This document shows, piece by piece, positions 52,999 through 62,094 of a stretch of DNA of 64,000 nt. Both the position numbers and the translations under genes were made by a program. How positions within the stretch are numbered: the first letter of the stretch is position 1; every line of letters begins with the position of its first letter. The DNA is from Pseudomonadota bacterium (GTDB lineage: Bacteria; Pseudomonadota; Alphaproteobacteria; SHVZ01), in NCBI GenBank assembly GCA_016195085.1, contig JACQAG010000005.1, positions 1-64,000 on the forward strand, written 5' to 3'. The notes beneath the pieces were generated by a model that saw only the letters and a list, made by a program, of their open reading frames with translations, did no database searches and was not told where the DNA came from.

Positions 52999-53979
52999 AT
53001 GCCAGGGAATGAGCCCATGCTGACGCACGCGATCTCCGGGAAGCAGGCCTGGATTGCCGCCACGCTGGCGCCGGCGGACTGGATCGTTCCCATTCCCCAT
53101 GACTGCCAGGCGGAGCTGGTGCGTGCCTTGGCCGAGATCCGGGCGCATCCCCTACCCATGCTGCTGCTGACGCCCGATGAGTTCCGGCTGGACGCATGCC
53201 GCTTGCTCATGCGGCGCGTGCGGGCGCTGCTCGATGACGGCGCCATGTTCGCCGTCGTCGACCGGCTGCCGGTAGAGGAGATGAGCCTCGAGGAGTCGAC
53301 TTCGCTCTACTGGCTTCTCTCATCCCTGCTGGCGCGCCCGGTCGCGCAGAAGCTGGACGGCACCATGACCTATCTCGTCAGCGACACCGGCGCCACACTC
53401 AAGCCCGGCTCCGGCATCCGGCCGACCGTGACCAACGTCGAGCTCAACTTCCACAACGACAATTCCTACAACGAAACTCCGCCGGAGATCGTCGCCTTGC
53501 TCTGCCACAGCCAGGCCAAGGAAGGCGGACAGAGCCGCGTGGTCAGCGTCTACTCGGTCCACAACCGGCTGCTGGAGACGGCGCCCGGGCTGCTGCCGCG
53601 GCTGTACCGTCCGTTCTGGTACGACCGGCATCGGGAATTCTTCGAGGGCGAGGCGAATACCTTCGCCGCTCCGATCTTCGCCCATGACGCCCGCCTGACG
53701 GCGCGTCTCGCCTTGCTCGAGATCCGCGGCGGCTATCAGCTGCGCGGGGAGGCGATGGACGGCGAGACCAAGGCGGCCCTGGACGCGGTCGAATCCGTGC
53801 TCGCCCAACCCGATCTGCCGGTGACCCTCCGCTTCGTGCCCGGACAGATCCAATACGTGAACAACCGCTCGACCGGGCATAGCCGCACCGCCTTCCTCGA
53901 TGGTGAGCTGCCGGGCGAGAAGCGGCTCCTGGTGAGGCTGTGGCTCAGGAATGCGGGCAGGCGGAGCTACCGCGGATAG
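52999..53979 (+). CDS. TauD/TfdA-like Fe(II)/2-oxoglutarate dioxygenase
   Basis: 326 residues. The metal triad is His152-x-Asp154 (LNFHNDNSYNE) with distal His about 294 (STGHSRTAF), and the 2-oxoglutarate-binding Arg in LLVRLWLRN. It has the fold's QKLDGTMTYLVSDTG and AKEGGQSRVVSVY. Substrate cannot be predicted; related members hydroxylate small acids or clavaminate-like compounds. The start is at 52999 or the Met at 53017. It is divergent from the DHA2 gene. Confidence 0.88.
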   Translation: MPGNEPMLTHAISGKQAWIAATLAPADWIVPIPHDCQAELVRALAEIRAHPLPMLLLTPDEFRLDACRLLMRRVRALLDDGAMFAVVDRLPVEEMSLEESTSLYWLLSSLLARPVAQKLDGTMTYLVSDTGATLKPGSGIRPTVTNVELNFHNDNSYNETPPEIVALLCHSQAKEGGQSRVVSVYSVHNRLLETAPGLLPRLYRPFWYDRHREFFEGEANTFAAPIFAHDARLTARLALLEIRGGYQLRGEAMDGETKAALDAVESVLAQPDLPVTLRFVPGQIQYVNNRSTGHSRTAFLDGELPGEKRLLVRLWLRNAGRRSYRG

Positions 53980-54073
53980 AGGGAGCGCGGGGGCGAGAGG
54001 AGTTCCGGCCCAATCGCCCGCGCCCAAGCTTGCCGGAGGGACCGTAAGCGGCCGTGGCGATACCGTAGATCGC

Positions 54074-54102
54074 TCTTGTGCCGCCCGCGACATAGATATA
54101 AT
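54074..54102 (+). promoter_or_regulatory. candidate sigma-70 promoter
   Basis: A perfect TATAAT (-10) at 54097-54102 follows a TTGTGC-like -35 at about 54076-54081 (spacing 15, slightly short). It lies in an unusually AT-rich stretch about 44 bp before the GTG start at 54146. A small hairpin (TCAAATCGCTTTGA, about 54108-54121) lies in the leader. Confidence 0.55.
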
Positions 54103-54145
54103 ATTAATCAAATCGCTTTGATCGGATCCTAGAAGGGGGTCGATT

Positions 54146-55165
54146 GTGAGCACCATAAGCGTCGGCGGCTGGGGCAGCCCTCCTGGGCTTGGCCCCTTTT
54201 TGTCGTCTTTTCTGCCGACAGTGTTCCACGACCAATCCTCTTCAGCCGCGCCTTCAAATTCCGGCGACCGGGTGAGCCTGTCGGCGGCCGGTCAACAGGC
54301 GCTTGCTGGCGGCGATGCCGGCGGCGGCTGGTTCGGTGCCGGCGTTGGCGCGTTGGGACGCCTCGGCGACGGCCTGCTGTCTTTCCTCGGTAAAGGTCTC
54401 GGATTCGGCGGCGGCGACGTCATCGACAGCCTGCAAAAGAGCCTGCTGCAGCCCGTCCATGACGCCGTCGCTCAGTTGGCCGAGCAAGCCGGCCGTGGCA
54501 GCACCGGCGCGGTCGTCGGGCACGCGACCCTGTCGGTCGAGGGGATCAGCCTCACCATCAGCCAATCGAAGAACGGCATCGACGTGTCCTTCGACGAGGT
54601 CTCGATCCACGGCGAGGCGGACGTCGCCGCTGCCGCCAAGGATGGTTCCTTCGCTGCCTATGCGGGCTTCGCCGCCGAAGTTTCGAGCCTGCACGTAAGC
54701 CTGCATATCGGCGCTGCCGGCGCATCGACGGGGGCCGCTTCCGGTCCGGCCGATGCCGCCCAGGCTGTTCAAGGCGGTGGTGCCGCCGACGGCGTCGATC
54801 CCGCATCCGTCGTGGTGGTGAATGCGCTGCCGCCGGGCGATCCGCGTCGTCTCGGGCCGGACGGCACGCCCCGGACGGACGCCATCTATATTCCCGATCT
54901 CTCCGGCATCACCGCGGGGCTGCGCCAGCTCCAAAGCTTTTTGCGTGCCGTGGCAGCGGACGCTACCGGCGCGGCGGGGGTACCATTCAATCGGAATGGG
55001 CCCGCCGCGCCGACGCTGCTCGTGCTGCGCGATCACCACCGGGACGATGCCGGCAATACGCATCTGCTGCTGGATGCGCATCAGCCCTTCGCGGTGCCGG
55101 GGGCCGTCGCGGACCAGCCTGCGGCAGCCGTCGACGGCGGTGCGGGAGTGAATATTCAAGCTTGA
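54146..55165 (+). CDS. glycine/alanine-rich protein of unknown function
   Basis: 339 residues, from GTG 54146 after AGGGGG. No family recognised. The N-terminal region is Gly/Ser-rich (VGGWGSPPGLGPFLSSFLP) with DRVSLSAAGQQALAGG; the middle has VGHATLSVEGISLTISQSKNG and DVSFDEVSIHGEADVAAAAKDG, beta-like; the C-terminal part has APTLLVLRDHHRDDAGNTHLLL. No signal peptide is clear. It could be a cell-surface or secreted protein exported by a non-Sec route, but nothing decisive is seen. Convergent with the enolase-family gene 7 bp away. Confidence 0.65.
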   Translation: MSTISVGGWGSPPGLGPFLSSFLPTVFHDQSSSAAPSNSGDRVSLSAAGQQALAGGDAGGGWFGAGVGALGRLGDGLLSFLGKGLGFGGGDVIDSLQKSLLQPVHDAVAQLAEQAGRGSTGAVVGHATLSVEGISLTISQSKNGIDVSFDEVSIHGEADVAAAAKDGSFAAYAGFAAEVSSLHVSLHIGAAGASTGAASGPADAAQAVQGGGAADGVDPASVVVVNALPPGDPRRLGPDGTPRTDAIYIPDLSGITAGLRQLQSFLRAVAADATGAAGVPFNRNGPAAPTLLVLRDHHRDDAGNTHLLLDAHQPFAVPGAVADQPAAAVDGGAGVNIQA

Positions 55166-55172
55166 GGCGGCT

Positions 55173-56360
55173 CTACAGCTGCCCTGATCCGTTGACGCGA
55201 TGCGCCTGGATGAAGGCGCGGTCGACCTCGACGCCCAAGCCGGGACCGTCGGGAATCGAGATCGTGCCGTCCTCGTTGAGCGTGAACGAGCCGCGGCTGA
55301 CGCCGCTGGTGAGCGCGCTCTGGCTCACATTGAACTCGACGAAGCGGGCGCGGGAGAGCGTGGCGATGAGGTGCAGGCTGTAGGCGGTCAGGAGATCGGT
55401 CAGCCAGGAGTGCGGCACCAGGTCGATATTGGCCCGCTCGGCCATGTGCGCCACCTTGATCGCGGTGGTGAGCCCGCCGCAGCGCGAGAGGTCCGGCTGG
55501 ATCACATCGACGCAGCCCTCGCCGATGAAGCGCTCGAAATCCCAAACCGTGCAGACCTGCTCGCCGGCGGCGACCGGCACCGGGCTCAACGCCCTGACAT
55601 GGGCATATTCCTCGAAGCGCTCGGGATGGATGAAATCCTCGACCCAGCCCACCTCATAGTCGCCGAGCCACTCGCATAGCTGCAAATTCTCCCGGCGACT
55701 GCGCATCGGCCCGGGCCGTTTCCAGCCGACGGGATACCAGCCCGGATCGACGAGCAGGTGCCGGTCCGGGCCCAGCGTCTCGCGTGCCGCGGCGACGAGC
55801 TCCCGATCCCGCACCTTGTCTTCTCCGAACACCCCCCAGCCGAATTTGACCGCGCGGAAGCCTTTGTCGACATAGCCCTGGGCGGCTTTCGCCATCGCTT
55901 CCGGCGTCTCGCGGAAGAGGGTCGAGGCATAGGCGGTGATGCGATCGCGGCGCTTGCCGCCGAGGAGCGCATAGAGCGGCAGGCCCGCCGCCTGGGCGCG
56001 GATCGACCAGAGGCAATTGTCGATCGCCGACAGGCAATGGATGGCGATGCCGCGCCGGCCGTAATAGGCGCTGCCGACATAGGCCTTGTCCCAGAGGCGC
56101 TCGGCATCGAGCGGATCTTCGCCCACGAGGATGTCGCGAAGCGTGCGAAAGCCGGTGATGCTCATCCCCTGGCCGGCAATGATCGCCACCGCCGCGGGCG
56201 CCAAGGTCTCGACATCGGCCCAGCCTTCCAGCCCGGCATCGGTCGCTACCCGCACCAAGAGCTGCCAGTCGCCATTGTCGGTCGCCTCCTCCCAGCCGGC
56301 CGTATGCCGATAGGCTTCGGTGCCGCGCAGCAGGATCGGTTCCACGTCGGTGATGCGCAT
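55173..56360 (-). CDS. mandelate racemase / enolase superfamily dehydratase
   Basis: 395 residues starting at ATG 56360 (MRITDVEPILLRG). A capping domain is followed by the barrel: AVKFGWGVFGED holds the second-strand Lys region, DPGWYPVGW and GWVEDFIHPERFEEY and PVAAGEQVCTVWDFERF hold the Mg ligands (Asp, Glu, Glu), and VPHSWLTDLLTAYS carries the catalytic His. It is a sugar-acid dehydratase-like enzyme; the exact substrate is unknown. It follows the FAD/GcvT enzyme gene by about 23 bp on the same strand, probably one operon. Confidence 0.9.
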   Translation of the reverse strand: MRITDVEPILLRGTEAYRHTAGWEEATDNGDWQLLVRVATDAGLEGWADVETLAPAAVAIIAGQGMSITGFRTLRDILVGEDPLDAERLWDKAYVGSAYYGRRGIAIHCLSAIDNCLWSIRAQAAGLPLYALLGGKRRDRITAYASTLFRETPEAMAKAAQGYVDKGFRAVKFGWGVFGEDKVRDRELVAAARETLGPDRHLLVDPGWYPVGWKRPGPMRSRRENLQLCEWLGDYEVGWVEDFIHPERFEEYAHVRALSPVPVAAGEQVCTVWDFERFIGEGCVDVIQPDLSRCGGLTTAIKVAHMAERANIDLVPHSWLTDLLTAYSLHLIATLSRARFVEFNVSQSALTSGVSRGSFTLNEDGTISIPDGPGLGVEVDRAFIQAHRVNGSGQL

Positions 56361-56383
56361 CAATGCCTCGTTCGATCCATCGT

Positions 56384-58828
56384 TCAGCCGCGCACCCGCG
56401 ACGATGTCGGGTCGTAGAAGGGCTTGAGGCTCGGTGTCGTCCCGACCTGCCGCGCGGCGATGTCGATGGTGAAGTGCCCGGACGCAAGGAAGGTCTCGTC
56501 CACGCCGCCGGGATGGTGGACATAGCCCAGTGCGATCGAGGCGCCCACCGTGTGGCCGAAGGCGGCGGATGTGACGCGGCCGATCCTGACACCGTCCAGA
56601 TAGATCGGCTCGTCGTGGTAGGCGAAGGCATCGGGGTCGGCGAGCTTGAAGCCGACGAGGCGCTTTACGATCGGCTTGCCGCGCGCCGCTTCCAGCGCCT
56701 TGCGGCCGATGAAGTCCGAGCGCTTTCGCCAGCCGACGGCAAAGCCCATTCCGGCCTCGATGGGCGTGTCTTCGGGGCCGATGTCGTGGCCCCAATGGCG
56801 GTATGCCTTCTCGATCCTGAGGCTGTCCATCGCATGGTAGCCGGCGAGCTTGAGGGAGAACGCGGTACCCGCTTCGGTGATCGTTTCGAAGGCGCTTTGA
56901 GCGAATTCGCTCGGGATCGACAGCTCCCAGCCGAGCTCGCCCACATAGGTGATGCGCGTCGCCAGCGCCGGCGCGTAGCCGATTTCGAGCTCGCGCGCCG
57001 TGGCGAAGGGAAATTCGGCATCGGCGAGATCGGCATTGGCGATGCGGGCGAGCAGTGCCCGGGAGCTGGGGCCCATGAGCCCGAGAACCACGGAACCCGA
57101 GGTCACGTCGGTCGCCACCGCGTTGGCATCGCCGATATGCCGCTTGAGCCAGGCGAAGTCCCGGCGCGTCGAGGCGGCCGATGTGGTGACGGCGAAGCGG
57201 TCGGACGCCAGCCGCGTCACCGTCAGATCCGCCTCGATGCCGCCGTCTTCGTTCAGCCATTGGGTGTAGACGACCTTGCCGATGGCGACGTCCATCTCCG
57301 CCGCCGAGATCCGTTGCAGGACCGCGAGCGCGTCCTTTCCTTCCAGCAGGAGCTTGCCGAAAGAGGTCTGATCGAAGAGACCCACACCCTCGCGCACGGC
57401 GCGGTGCTCGGCGGCCGTATGGGCGAACCAGTTCGGCCGGCCCCAGGAGTACTCGTAGCGGGGCTCGACGCCGGCGGGCGCGAACCAGGTGGCGCGCTCC
57501 CAGCCATCGTTGACGCCGAAGCAGGCGCCGGCGGCGGCGAGCTTGTCGTGGAGGGCCGAGCGGCGGACGCCGCGGGCGGTCGTGAGCTGCTTGTGGGGCC
57601 AAGCCATCGCATAGAGCTGCCCCACCGATTCCACCGTGCGGTCGCGGAGATAACGCCGGCCGGAATGGAACGGATGGAAGCGGCGGATGTCGATGTCGGA
57701 GAGATCCATGGTCGGCTTGCCCGCCACGATCCATTCCGCCAAGGCCCAGCCGACCCCGCCGGAGGTCTGGATGCCGGTCGAGTTGAAGCCGGCGGCGACG
57801 AAGAAGTTCTCCACCTCCGGCGCGGCGCCGACGATGTGGCGGGTATCGGGGGTAAAGCTCTCGGGGCCGACCAGGAGCTGACGCACCTCGGCCTTGGCCA
57901 GCGCCGGGATGCGCTGGAGCCCGCTTTCCATGAATACGTGGAACTGATCCCAGTCTTCATCGAACAAGCCGAACTCGAAATCGGGCGGGATCCCGTCCAT
58001 GCCCCAGGGCTTGGCCACGGGCTCGAAGCCGCCGAGCACCAGGCCGCCGACCTCTTCCTTCATATAGATGTAGCCATCGGGATCGCGCGCGGTCGGAGCT
58101 CCCCGGATGACGCCTTCCAGCGGCCTCGTCACGATGTACATGTGCTCGGCCGCATGCAGCGGCACCGACACCCCGGCCATGCGGCCGACGGCGCGGGCCC
58201 ACATGCCGGCGCAATTGACCACAAACTCGGCGGCAACCTCGCCCAAATTGGTGGCGACACCCCTAACACGGCCATTGGCGAGGTGGATGCCGGTCACCTC
58301 GACCCCCTCGCGGATGCGGGCGCCGCCCATCCGGGCACCCTTGGCCAAGGCTTGGGTGGTGTCCGTCGGGTTGGTCTGCCCGTCGCCCGGGATGAAGAAA
58401 GCGCCGGCGAGGTCTTGGGTCTCCATCAGCGGCCAATAGCGCTTCACCTCGGCAGGGGCGATTTCGTGCATCTCCACCCCGAAGCTCGCCGCCGCCGCCA
58501 TGGCGCGCCGGTAGTATTCGAGGCGCGCCTTAGTGCGGGCGAGGGACAGGCTGCCGGTGCGCCGGAAGCCGGTCGCCTGCCCGGTCTCGGCCTCGAGCCT
58601 GGGCAGGAGGTCGGCGGTGTGCTTGGCCAGCCGCGTCTGGTTCATGGTCGAGCGGAGCTGGCCCACCAGGCCGGCCGCATGCCAGGTCGTGCCCGAGGTG
58701 AGCCGGCGGCGCTCCAGGACCAGCACGTCCGACCAGCCGAGCTTGGTCAGATGGTAGGCGAGGCTGCAGCCGACGATCCCGCCGCCGATGATGACCACGC
58801 GCGCTTGGCTCGGAAGCTTGTCGACCAC
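56384..58828 (-). CDS. FAD-dependent oxidoreductase fused to GcvT (dimethylglycine dehydrogenase-like)
   Basis: 814 residues. The N-terminal DAO domain has the Rossmann loop VVIIGGGIVGCSLAYHLTKLG (about 11-31), then SGTTWHAAGLVGQLR with His for covalent FAD. A middle FAO_M-like linker (WFAPAGVEPRYEYSWGRPNWF) follows, then the folate-binding GcvT domain (GLFDQTSFGKLLLEGKDA, AGYHAMDSLRIEKAYRHWGHDIGPEDTPIEAG). This architecture demethylates dimethylglycine or sarcosine, or oxidises related N-methyl amines, feeding one-carbon units to tetrahydrofolate. It is upstream of the enolase-family gene. The start at 58828 gives a complete FAD loop. Confidence 0.92.
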   Translation of the reverse strand: MVDKLPSQARVVIIGGGIVGCSLAYHLTKLGWSDVLVLERRRLTSGTTWHAAGLVGQLRSTMNQTRLAKHTADLLPRLEAETGQATGFRRTGSLSLARTKARLEYYRRAMAAAASFGVEMHEIAPAEVKRYWPLMETQDLAGAFFIPGDGQTNPTDTTQALAKGARMGGARIREGVEVTGIHLANGRVRGVATNLGEVAAEFVVNCAGMWARAVGRMAGVSVPLHAAEHMYIVTRPLEGVIRGAPTARDPDGYIYMKEEVGGLVLGGFEPVAKPWGMDGIPPDFEFGLFDEDWDQFHVFMESGLQRIPALAKAEVRQLLVGPESFTPDTRHIVGAAPEVENFFVAAGFNSTGIQTSGGVGWALAEWIVAGKPTMDLSDIDIRRFHPFHSGRRYLRDRTVESVGQLYAMAWPHKQLTTARGVRRSALHDKLAAAGACFGVNDGWERATWFAPAGVEPRYEYSWGRPNWFAHTAAEHRAVREGVGLFDQTSFGKLLLEGKDALAVLQRISAAEMDVAIGKVVYTQWLNEDGGIEADLTVTRLASDRFAVTTSAASTRRDFAWLKRHIGDANAVATDVTSGSVVLGLMGPSSRALLARIANADLADAEFPFATARELEIGYAPALATRITYVGELGWELSIPSEFAQSAFETITEAGTAFSLKLAGYHAMDSLRIEKAYRHWGHDIGPEDTPIEAGMGFAVGWRKRSDFIGRKALEAARGKPIVKRLVGFKLADPDAFAYHDEPIYLDGVRIGRVTSAAFGHTVGASIALGYVHHPGGVDETFLASGHFTIDIAARQVGTTPSLKPFYDPTSSRVRG

Positions 58829-58887
58829 GATCCCGCTCTCCCCGCAATCGTTCTAGCCGGTTTGCCCAAAATTTGCTTCCATGATTG

Positions 58888-58942
58888 CCCGGGGAGGGTC
58901 GGGGAGGGGGTGCGGAGCACCCCCTCCCCGACCCTCCCCGGG
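58888..58942. repeat. G-rich hairpin repeat, copy 3 (26-bp arms)
   Basis: Perfect 26-bp arms at 58888-58913 and 58917-58942 (CCCGGGGAGGGTCGGGGAGG...) with a 3-base GGA loop. It lies between the divergent FAD/GcvT and binding-protein genes, so it may be an element end or a shared regulatory structure. It is the longest of the family in the window. Confidence 0.8.
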
Positions 58943-58976
58943 GGGACCAAATTCAAGCGTTTCATGGGAGGCCCTG

Positions 58977-60485
58977 ATGCGTCACCTGCTCAGCTCAGTC
59001 GCGACGGTCATCACGCTCTTTGCCGCCGTGCCGGCCATGGCGGGCACGGTGCGGGTGGCGCTCGGCAGCGACCCTGACATCCTCGATCCCGCCATCGGCG
59101 GCAGCTATGACGGAAGGGTGGTGTTCGCGGCCCTCTGCGACAAGCTGGTCGACATCGACGCGAAGCTGCAATTCGTCCCCCAGCTCGCCACCGAATGGAG
59201 CTGGGCCGAGGATGCCCGCTCGCTCACCCTCAAGCTGCGCCAGGATGTCACGTTCCATGACGGCGAAAGACTCGATGCGGCGGCGGTCAAGGCCAATATC
59301 GAGCGCTACAAGACCATGCCCGAATCCAGGCGTAAGGCCGAGCTGGCGCTGGTCGCCGGCGTCGAGGTGGTCGACCCGTCGACAGTGCGCCTGCAGCTTT
59401 CGCAACCCTATGCGCCCTTGGTCGCGGTCTTGTCCGATCGCGCCGGCATGATGGTCTCCCCTAAACACGCCGCGGCTACTGGGCCGCAGGCGGGCGAGCG
59501 GCTGGTGTGCAGCGGTCCCTATCGCTTCGTCGAGCGCGTGGCCCAGGACCGGATCGTTCTCGACCGCAACGAGCGCTATTGGAACCCGAAGCCCTACACC
59601 ATCGATCGGATGGTCTATCTCGCCATTCCCGACTCCAATGTGCGGCTCGCCAATCTGCGCGCCGGCCAGCTGGAGATCGCCGAGCAGATCGCGCCCACCG
59701 ACCTCGCCGAAGCCAAGCGGGACGCCCGCGTCAAGATCGTGGAGAGCCCGTCGATCGCCTACAACACCTTCTCCTTCAATCTCAACCATGGCGAGCAGGC
59801 GAACACGCCCTTCGGTCGCGATCCGCGCGTGCGCGAGGCCTTCGAGCTGGCGATCGATCGCAACGTCATCAACGAGGTGGTGTTCAACGGCGCCTATATC
59901 CCCAACAACCAGCCGCAGGCGCCGGGAACCGACTACTACGTCAAGGAGCTGCCGATGCCGACGCGCGACGTGGCGCGGGCGAAGCAGCTGCTCGCCGCTT
60001 CCGGCACCCCGCGCGTTGCGCTCACGCTCGGCATGCCCAACGCGCCGGTCGCCTTGGCTGTGGCCCAGGTGATCCAATCCATGGCGGGCGAGGCTGGATT
60101 CGACATCAAGATCGAGGCGCTGGAGGCGAGCACGCTCACCAATCGCAGCATTCAGGGCGACTACCAGGCCACCTTCGGCATTTGGAGCGGCCGTGCCGAT
60201 CCCGATGGCAACATCTCGATTTGGCTTGCCTGCGACGGCTTCCTCAATTGGGGCAAGTATTGCGATCCAAAGCTGGACGAGCTCCTGGGCAAGGCGCAAG
60301 CCACACCGGTGCCGGCGGAACGCTACGGCTTCTATCGCGACGCGGCGAAGATCTATCTCGCCGCTAGGCCGCACATGATCCTCTATCACCTGAAATGGTT
60401 TTGGGGCCTCAGCGCCAAGGTGGAGGGTTTCAACCCGCATCCCGACGGGCTCATCCGCCTGGGCGGCACGACGCTGCGCCCCTAG
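58977..60485 (+). CDS. peptide/nickel-type ABC binding protein
   Basis: 502 residues, SBP_bac_5 family, starting at ATG 58977 with GGGAGG upstream and a signal peptide (LLSSVATVITLFAAVPAMA). Conserved pieces: TVRVALGSDPDILDPAIGGSYDGRVVF, LTLKLRQDVTFHDGERLDAAAVKANI, and CSGPYRFVERVAQDRIVLDRNERYWNPK. No permease or ATPase genes adjoin it. It is divergent from the FAD/GcvT gene, and it may bring in a substrate for that enzyme, which is inference. Confidence 0.92.
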   Translation: MRHLLSSVATVITLFAAVPAMAGTVRVALGSDPDILDPAIGGSYDGRVVFAALCDKLVDIDAKLQFVPQLATEWSWAEDARSLTLKLRQDVTFHDGERLDAAAVKANIERYKTMPESRRKAELALVAGVEVVDPSTVRLQLSQPYAPLVAVLSDRAGMMVSPKHAAATGPQAGERLVCSGPYRFVERVAQDRIVLDRNERYWNPKPYTIDRMVYLAIPDSNVRLANLRAGQLEIAEQIAPTDLAEAKRDARVKIVESPSIAYNTFSFNLNHGEQANTPFGRDPRVREAFELAIDRNVINEVVFNGAYIPNNQPQAPGTDYYVKELPMPTRDVARAKQLLAASGTPRVALTLGMPNAPVALAVAQVIQSMAGEAGFDIKIEALEASTLTNRSIQGDYQATFGIWSGRADPDGNISIWLACDGFLNWGKYCDPKLDELLGKAQATPVPAERYGFYRDAAKIYLAARPHMILYHLKWFWGLSAKVEGFNPHPDGLIRLGGTTLRP

Positions 60486-60509
60486 CCGACCGCCACCCGC
60501 GCATCCGCG

Positions 60510-61052
60510 ATGTTCGCGGCCATCTTGAAGCTGCTGGAGGACCTGCCGACGTTGAACCCCTCGGCGCGCGCGGATCGGCGGCTGGGCCCCTTGTTCGAGT
60601 CCTTGAAACGGGCGCCGACCCCAGAGGTGGCGGAGACGGTGCAGGGGCAGATCATGCGGATCTGGTGCGAAGCCTCGGACACCACCACGCGCACCCTCAT
60701 GCAGTGGGGCATGACCGCCCTCGATGAGAACCGCCTCGAGGTCGCCGAGCAGGCTTTCAGCCGGGTCGTCACCTATGACGCCGAGTTCGCCGAGGGCTGG
60801 AACAAGCGGGCGACCGTGCGCTTCGTCATGGGCGATTTCGAGGGCTCGGCCGCCGATATCGAGCGGACCCTCAAGCTCGAGCCGAGGCATTTCGGCGCGC
60901 TCGCGGGTCTCGGTCAGATCCTGATGCGCGTCAACGAGCTGCGGGGCGCCGTGCGTGCCTTCGAGGCCGCACTCGCGATCAATCCGCATCTGGCCAGCAT
61001 CGCCGGGGCCATCGAGACGCTGCGGCAGCGGTTGAGAAGGTCATTGCACTAG
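60510..61052 (+). CDS. TPR-repeat protein
   Basis: 180 residues, helical. The C-terminal half has three TPR-like motifs: LMQWGMTALDENRLEVAEQAFSRVVTYD, AEGWNKRATVRFVMGDFEGSAADIERTLKLEPRHFGALAGLG, and MRVNELRGAVRAFEAALAINP. A protein-interaction scaffold of unknown partner. It begins 24 bp after the binding-protein gene and overlaps the convergent EamA gene by 4 bp. Confidence 0.85.
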   Translation: MFAAILKLLEDLPTLNPSARADRRLGPLFESLKRAPTPEVAETVQGQIMRIWCEASDTTTRTLMQWGMTALDENRLEVAEQAFSRVVTYDAEFAEGWNKRATVRFVMGDFEGSAADIERTLKLEPRHFGALAGLGQILMRVNELRGAVRAFEAALAINPHLASIAGAIETLRQRLRRSLH

Positions 61053-61945
61053 CCGCGTCGGTCGGTGGCGCGCATAGCGGCGGCTCGTTCGCGGTGCCAG
61101 ACATAGATGCCGCTGGCGATGATGATCGCCGCGCCGAAATAGGTGGTGACATCGGGTACCGCCTGGAACAACAGCCAGCCGATGAGCGTCGACCAGAGGA
61201 GCTGGCTGTAGGAGAAGGGCGCCAGCATGGAGGCCGGCGCCACTGCGAAGGCACGCACCATCAGATACTGGCCCAGCACATTCCCGCCGCCGCCGATGGC
61301 GAAGACGAGCCAATCCTCCGCGCCGGGCATGCTCCAGACGAACGGCGTCAACGCCGAGGTCACCACGAGGCCGACCAGCGTGTTGTAGCTCACGGTCGTG
61401 AGCGGCGAGTCGATCTGGCCCGAGACGCGCGTGCCGATGACGCCGAGCGCCCAGAGCGCGGAGGATAGGAGCGGCAGCAGCGCCCAGGGATCGAAGGCCG
61501 CGGTGCCGGGACGCACGATCACCACGATGCCGAGAAAGCCGATGAGCACGGCGAGCCAGCGCCTTACGCCGACCTTCTCGCCCAAGAGCGGGACCGAGAG
61601 TGCGGTTATGAAGAGCGGCGAGACGAAGCCGACGGTGATCGCCTCGGCGAGGCCGAGATGGGCGAGCGCGAACATGAAAACGAGGCTGGACGAGATGAGA
61701 ACCAGCGCCCGGGCCCATTGCACGCGCGGCCGCGCCGAGGCGAGCGTTGCCGCCATGCCGCGCCGCAGCACGAAGGGCGCAAGGAAGACCGCATGAAAGA
61801 GATAGCGGCCCCAGACGACCTGGATGGGCTGATAGGCGCCGGCGAGATACTTGGATAGCCCATCGGCCAGGTTGAACAGGGCCATGGCCGCCAGGATCAG
61901 CAGAATGCCGCGAAGGGGATGATCCGTCGTCGGGGCAGGTGGCAT
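61049..61945 (-). CDS. EamA/DMT-superfamily transporter
   Basis: About 298 residues with ten hydrophobic segments and two EamA repeats: GILLILAAMALFNLADGLSKYL, VSPLFITALSVPLLGEKVGVRRW and PFSYSQLLWSTLIGWLLFQAVPD, ending AAIIIASGIYVWHRER. It resembles the exporter at 2707-3624 throughout, so the two are paralogues. Start at ATG 61945 (MPPAPTTD); a frame to 61978 is possible. Substrate unknown. Confidence 0.88.
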   Translation of the reverse strand: MPPAPTTDHPLRGILLILAAMALFNLADGLSKYLAGAYQPIQVVWGRYLFHAVFLAPFVLRRGMAATLASARPRVQWARALVLISSSLVFMFALAHLGLAEAITVGFVSPLFITALSVPLLGEKVGVRRWLAVLIGFLGIVVIVRPGTAAFDPWALLPLLSSALWALGVIGTRVSGQIDSPLTTVSYNTLVGLVVTSALTPFVWSMPGAEDWLVFAIGGGGNVLGQYLMVRAFAVAPASMLAPFSYSQLLWSTLIGWLLFQAVPDVTTYFGAAIIIASGIYVWHRERAAAMRATDRRG

Positions 61946-62094
61946 ACCGTGAGCGTGCGGTCGGAGGCGTGATGACAAGCAAGGACTATATCCGGTGCGT
62001 GGGCCTGGGTACCGATCGATTGCGTCGAGGTGGGGGCATCGCAGCCGATCAGCCTGATAGACTGAGTCCGCATTGAACTCACCGGAGAGTCCTC

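Noticed and set aside
56363-59077. Plus-strand frame of 904 codons opposite the FAD/GcvT and enolase genes
   Set aside because: Antisense shadow of two clearly homologous genes; low-complexity composition.
58995-60989. Minus-strand frame of 664 codons opposite the third binding protein and TPR gene
   Set aside because: Antisense shadow of recognised genes; no domain.
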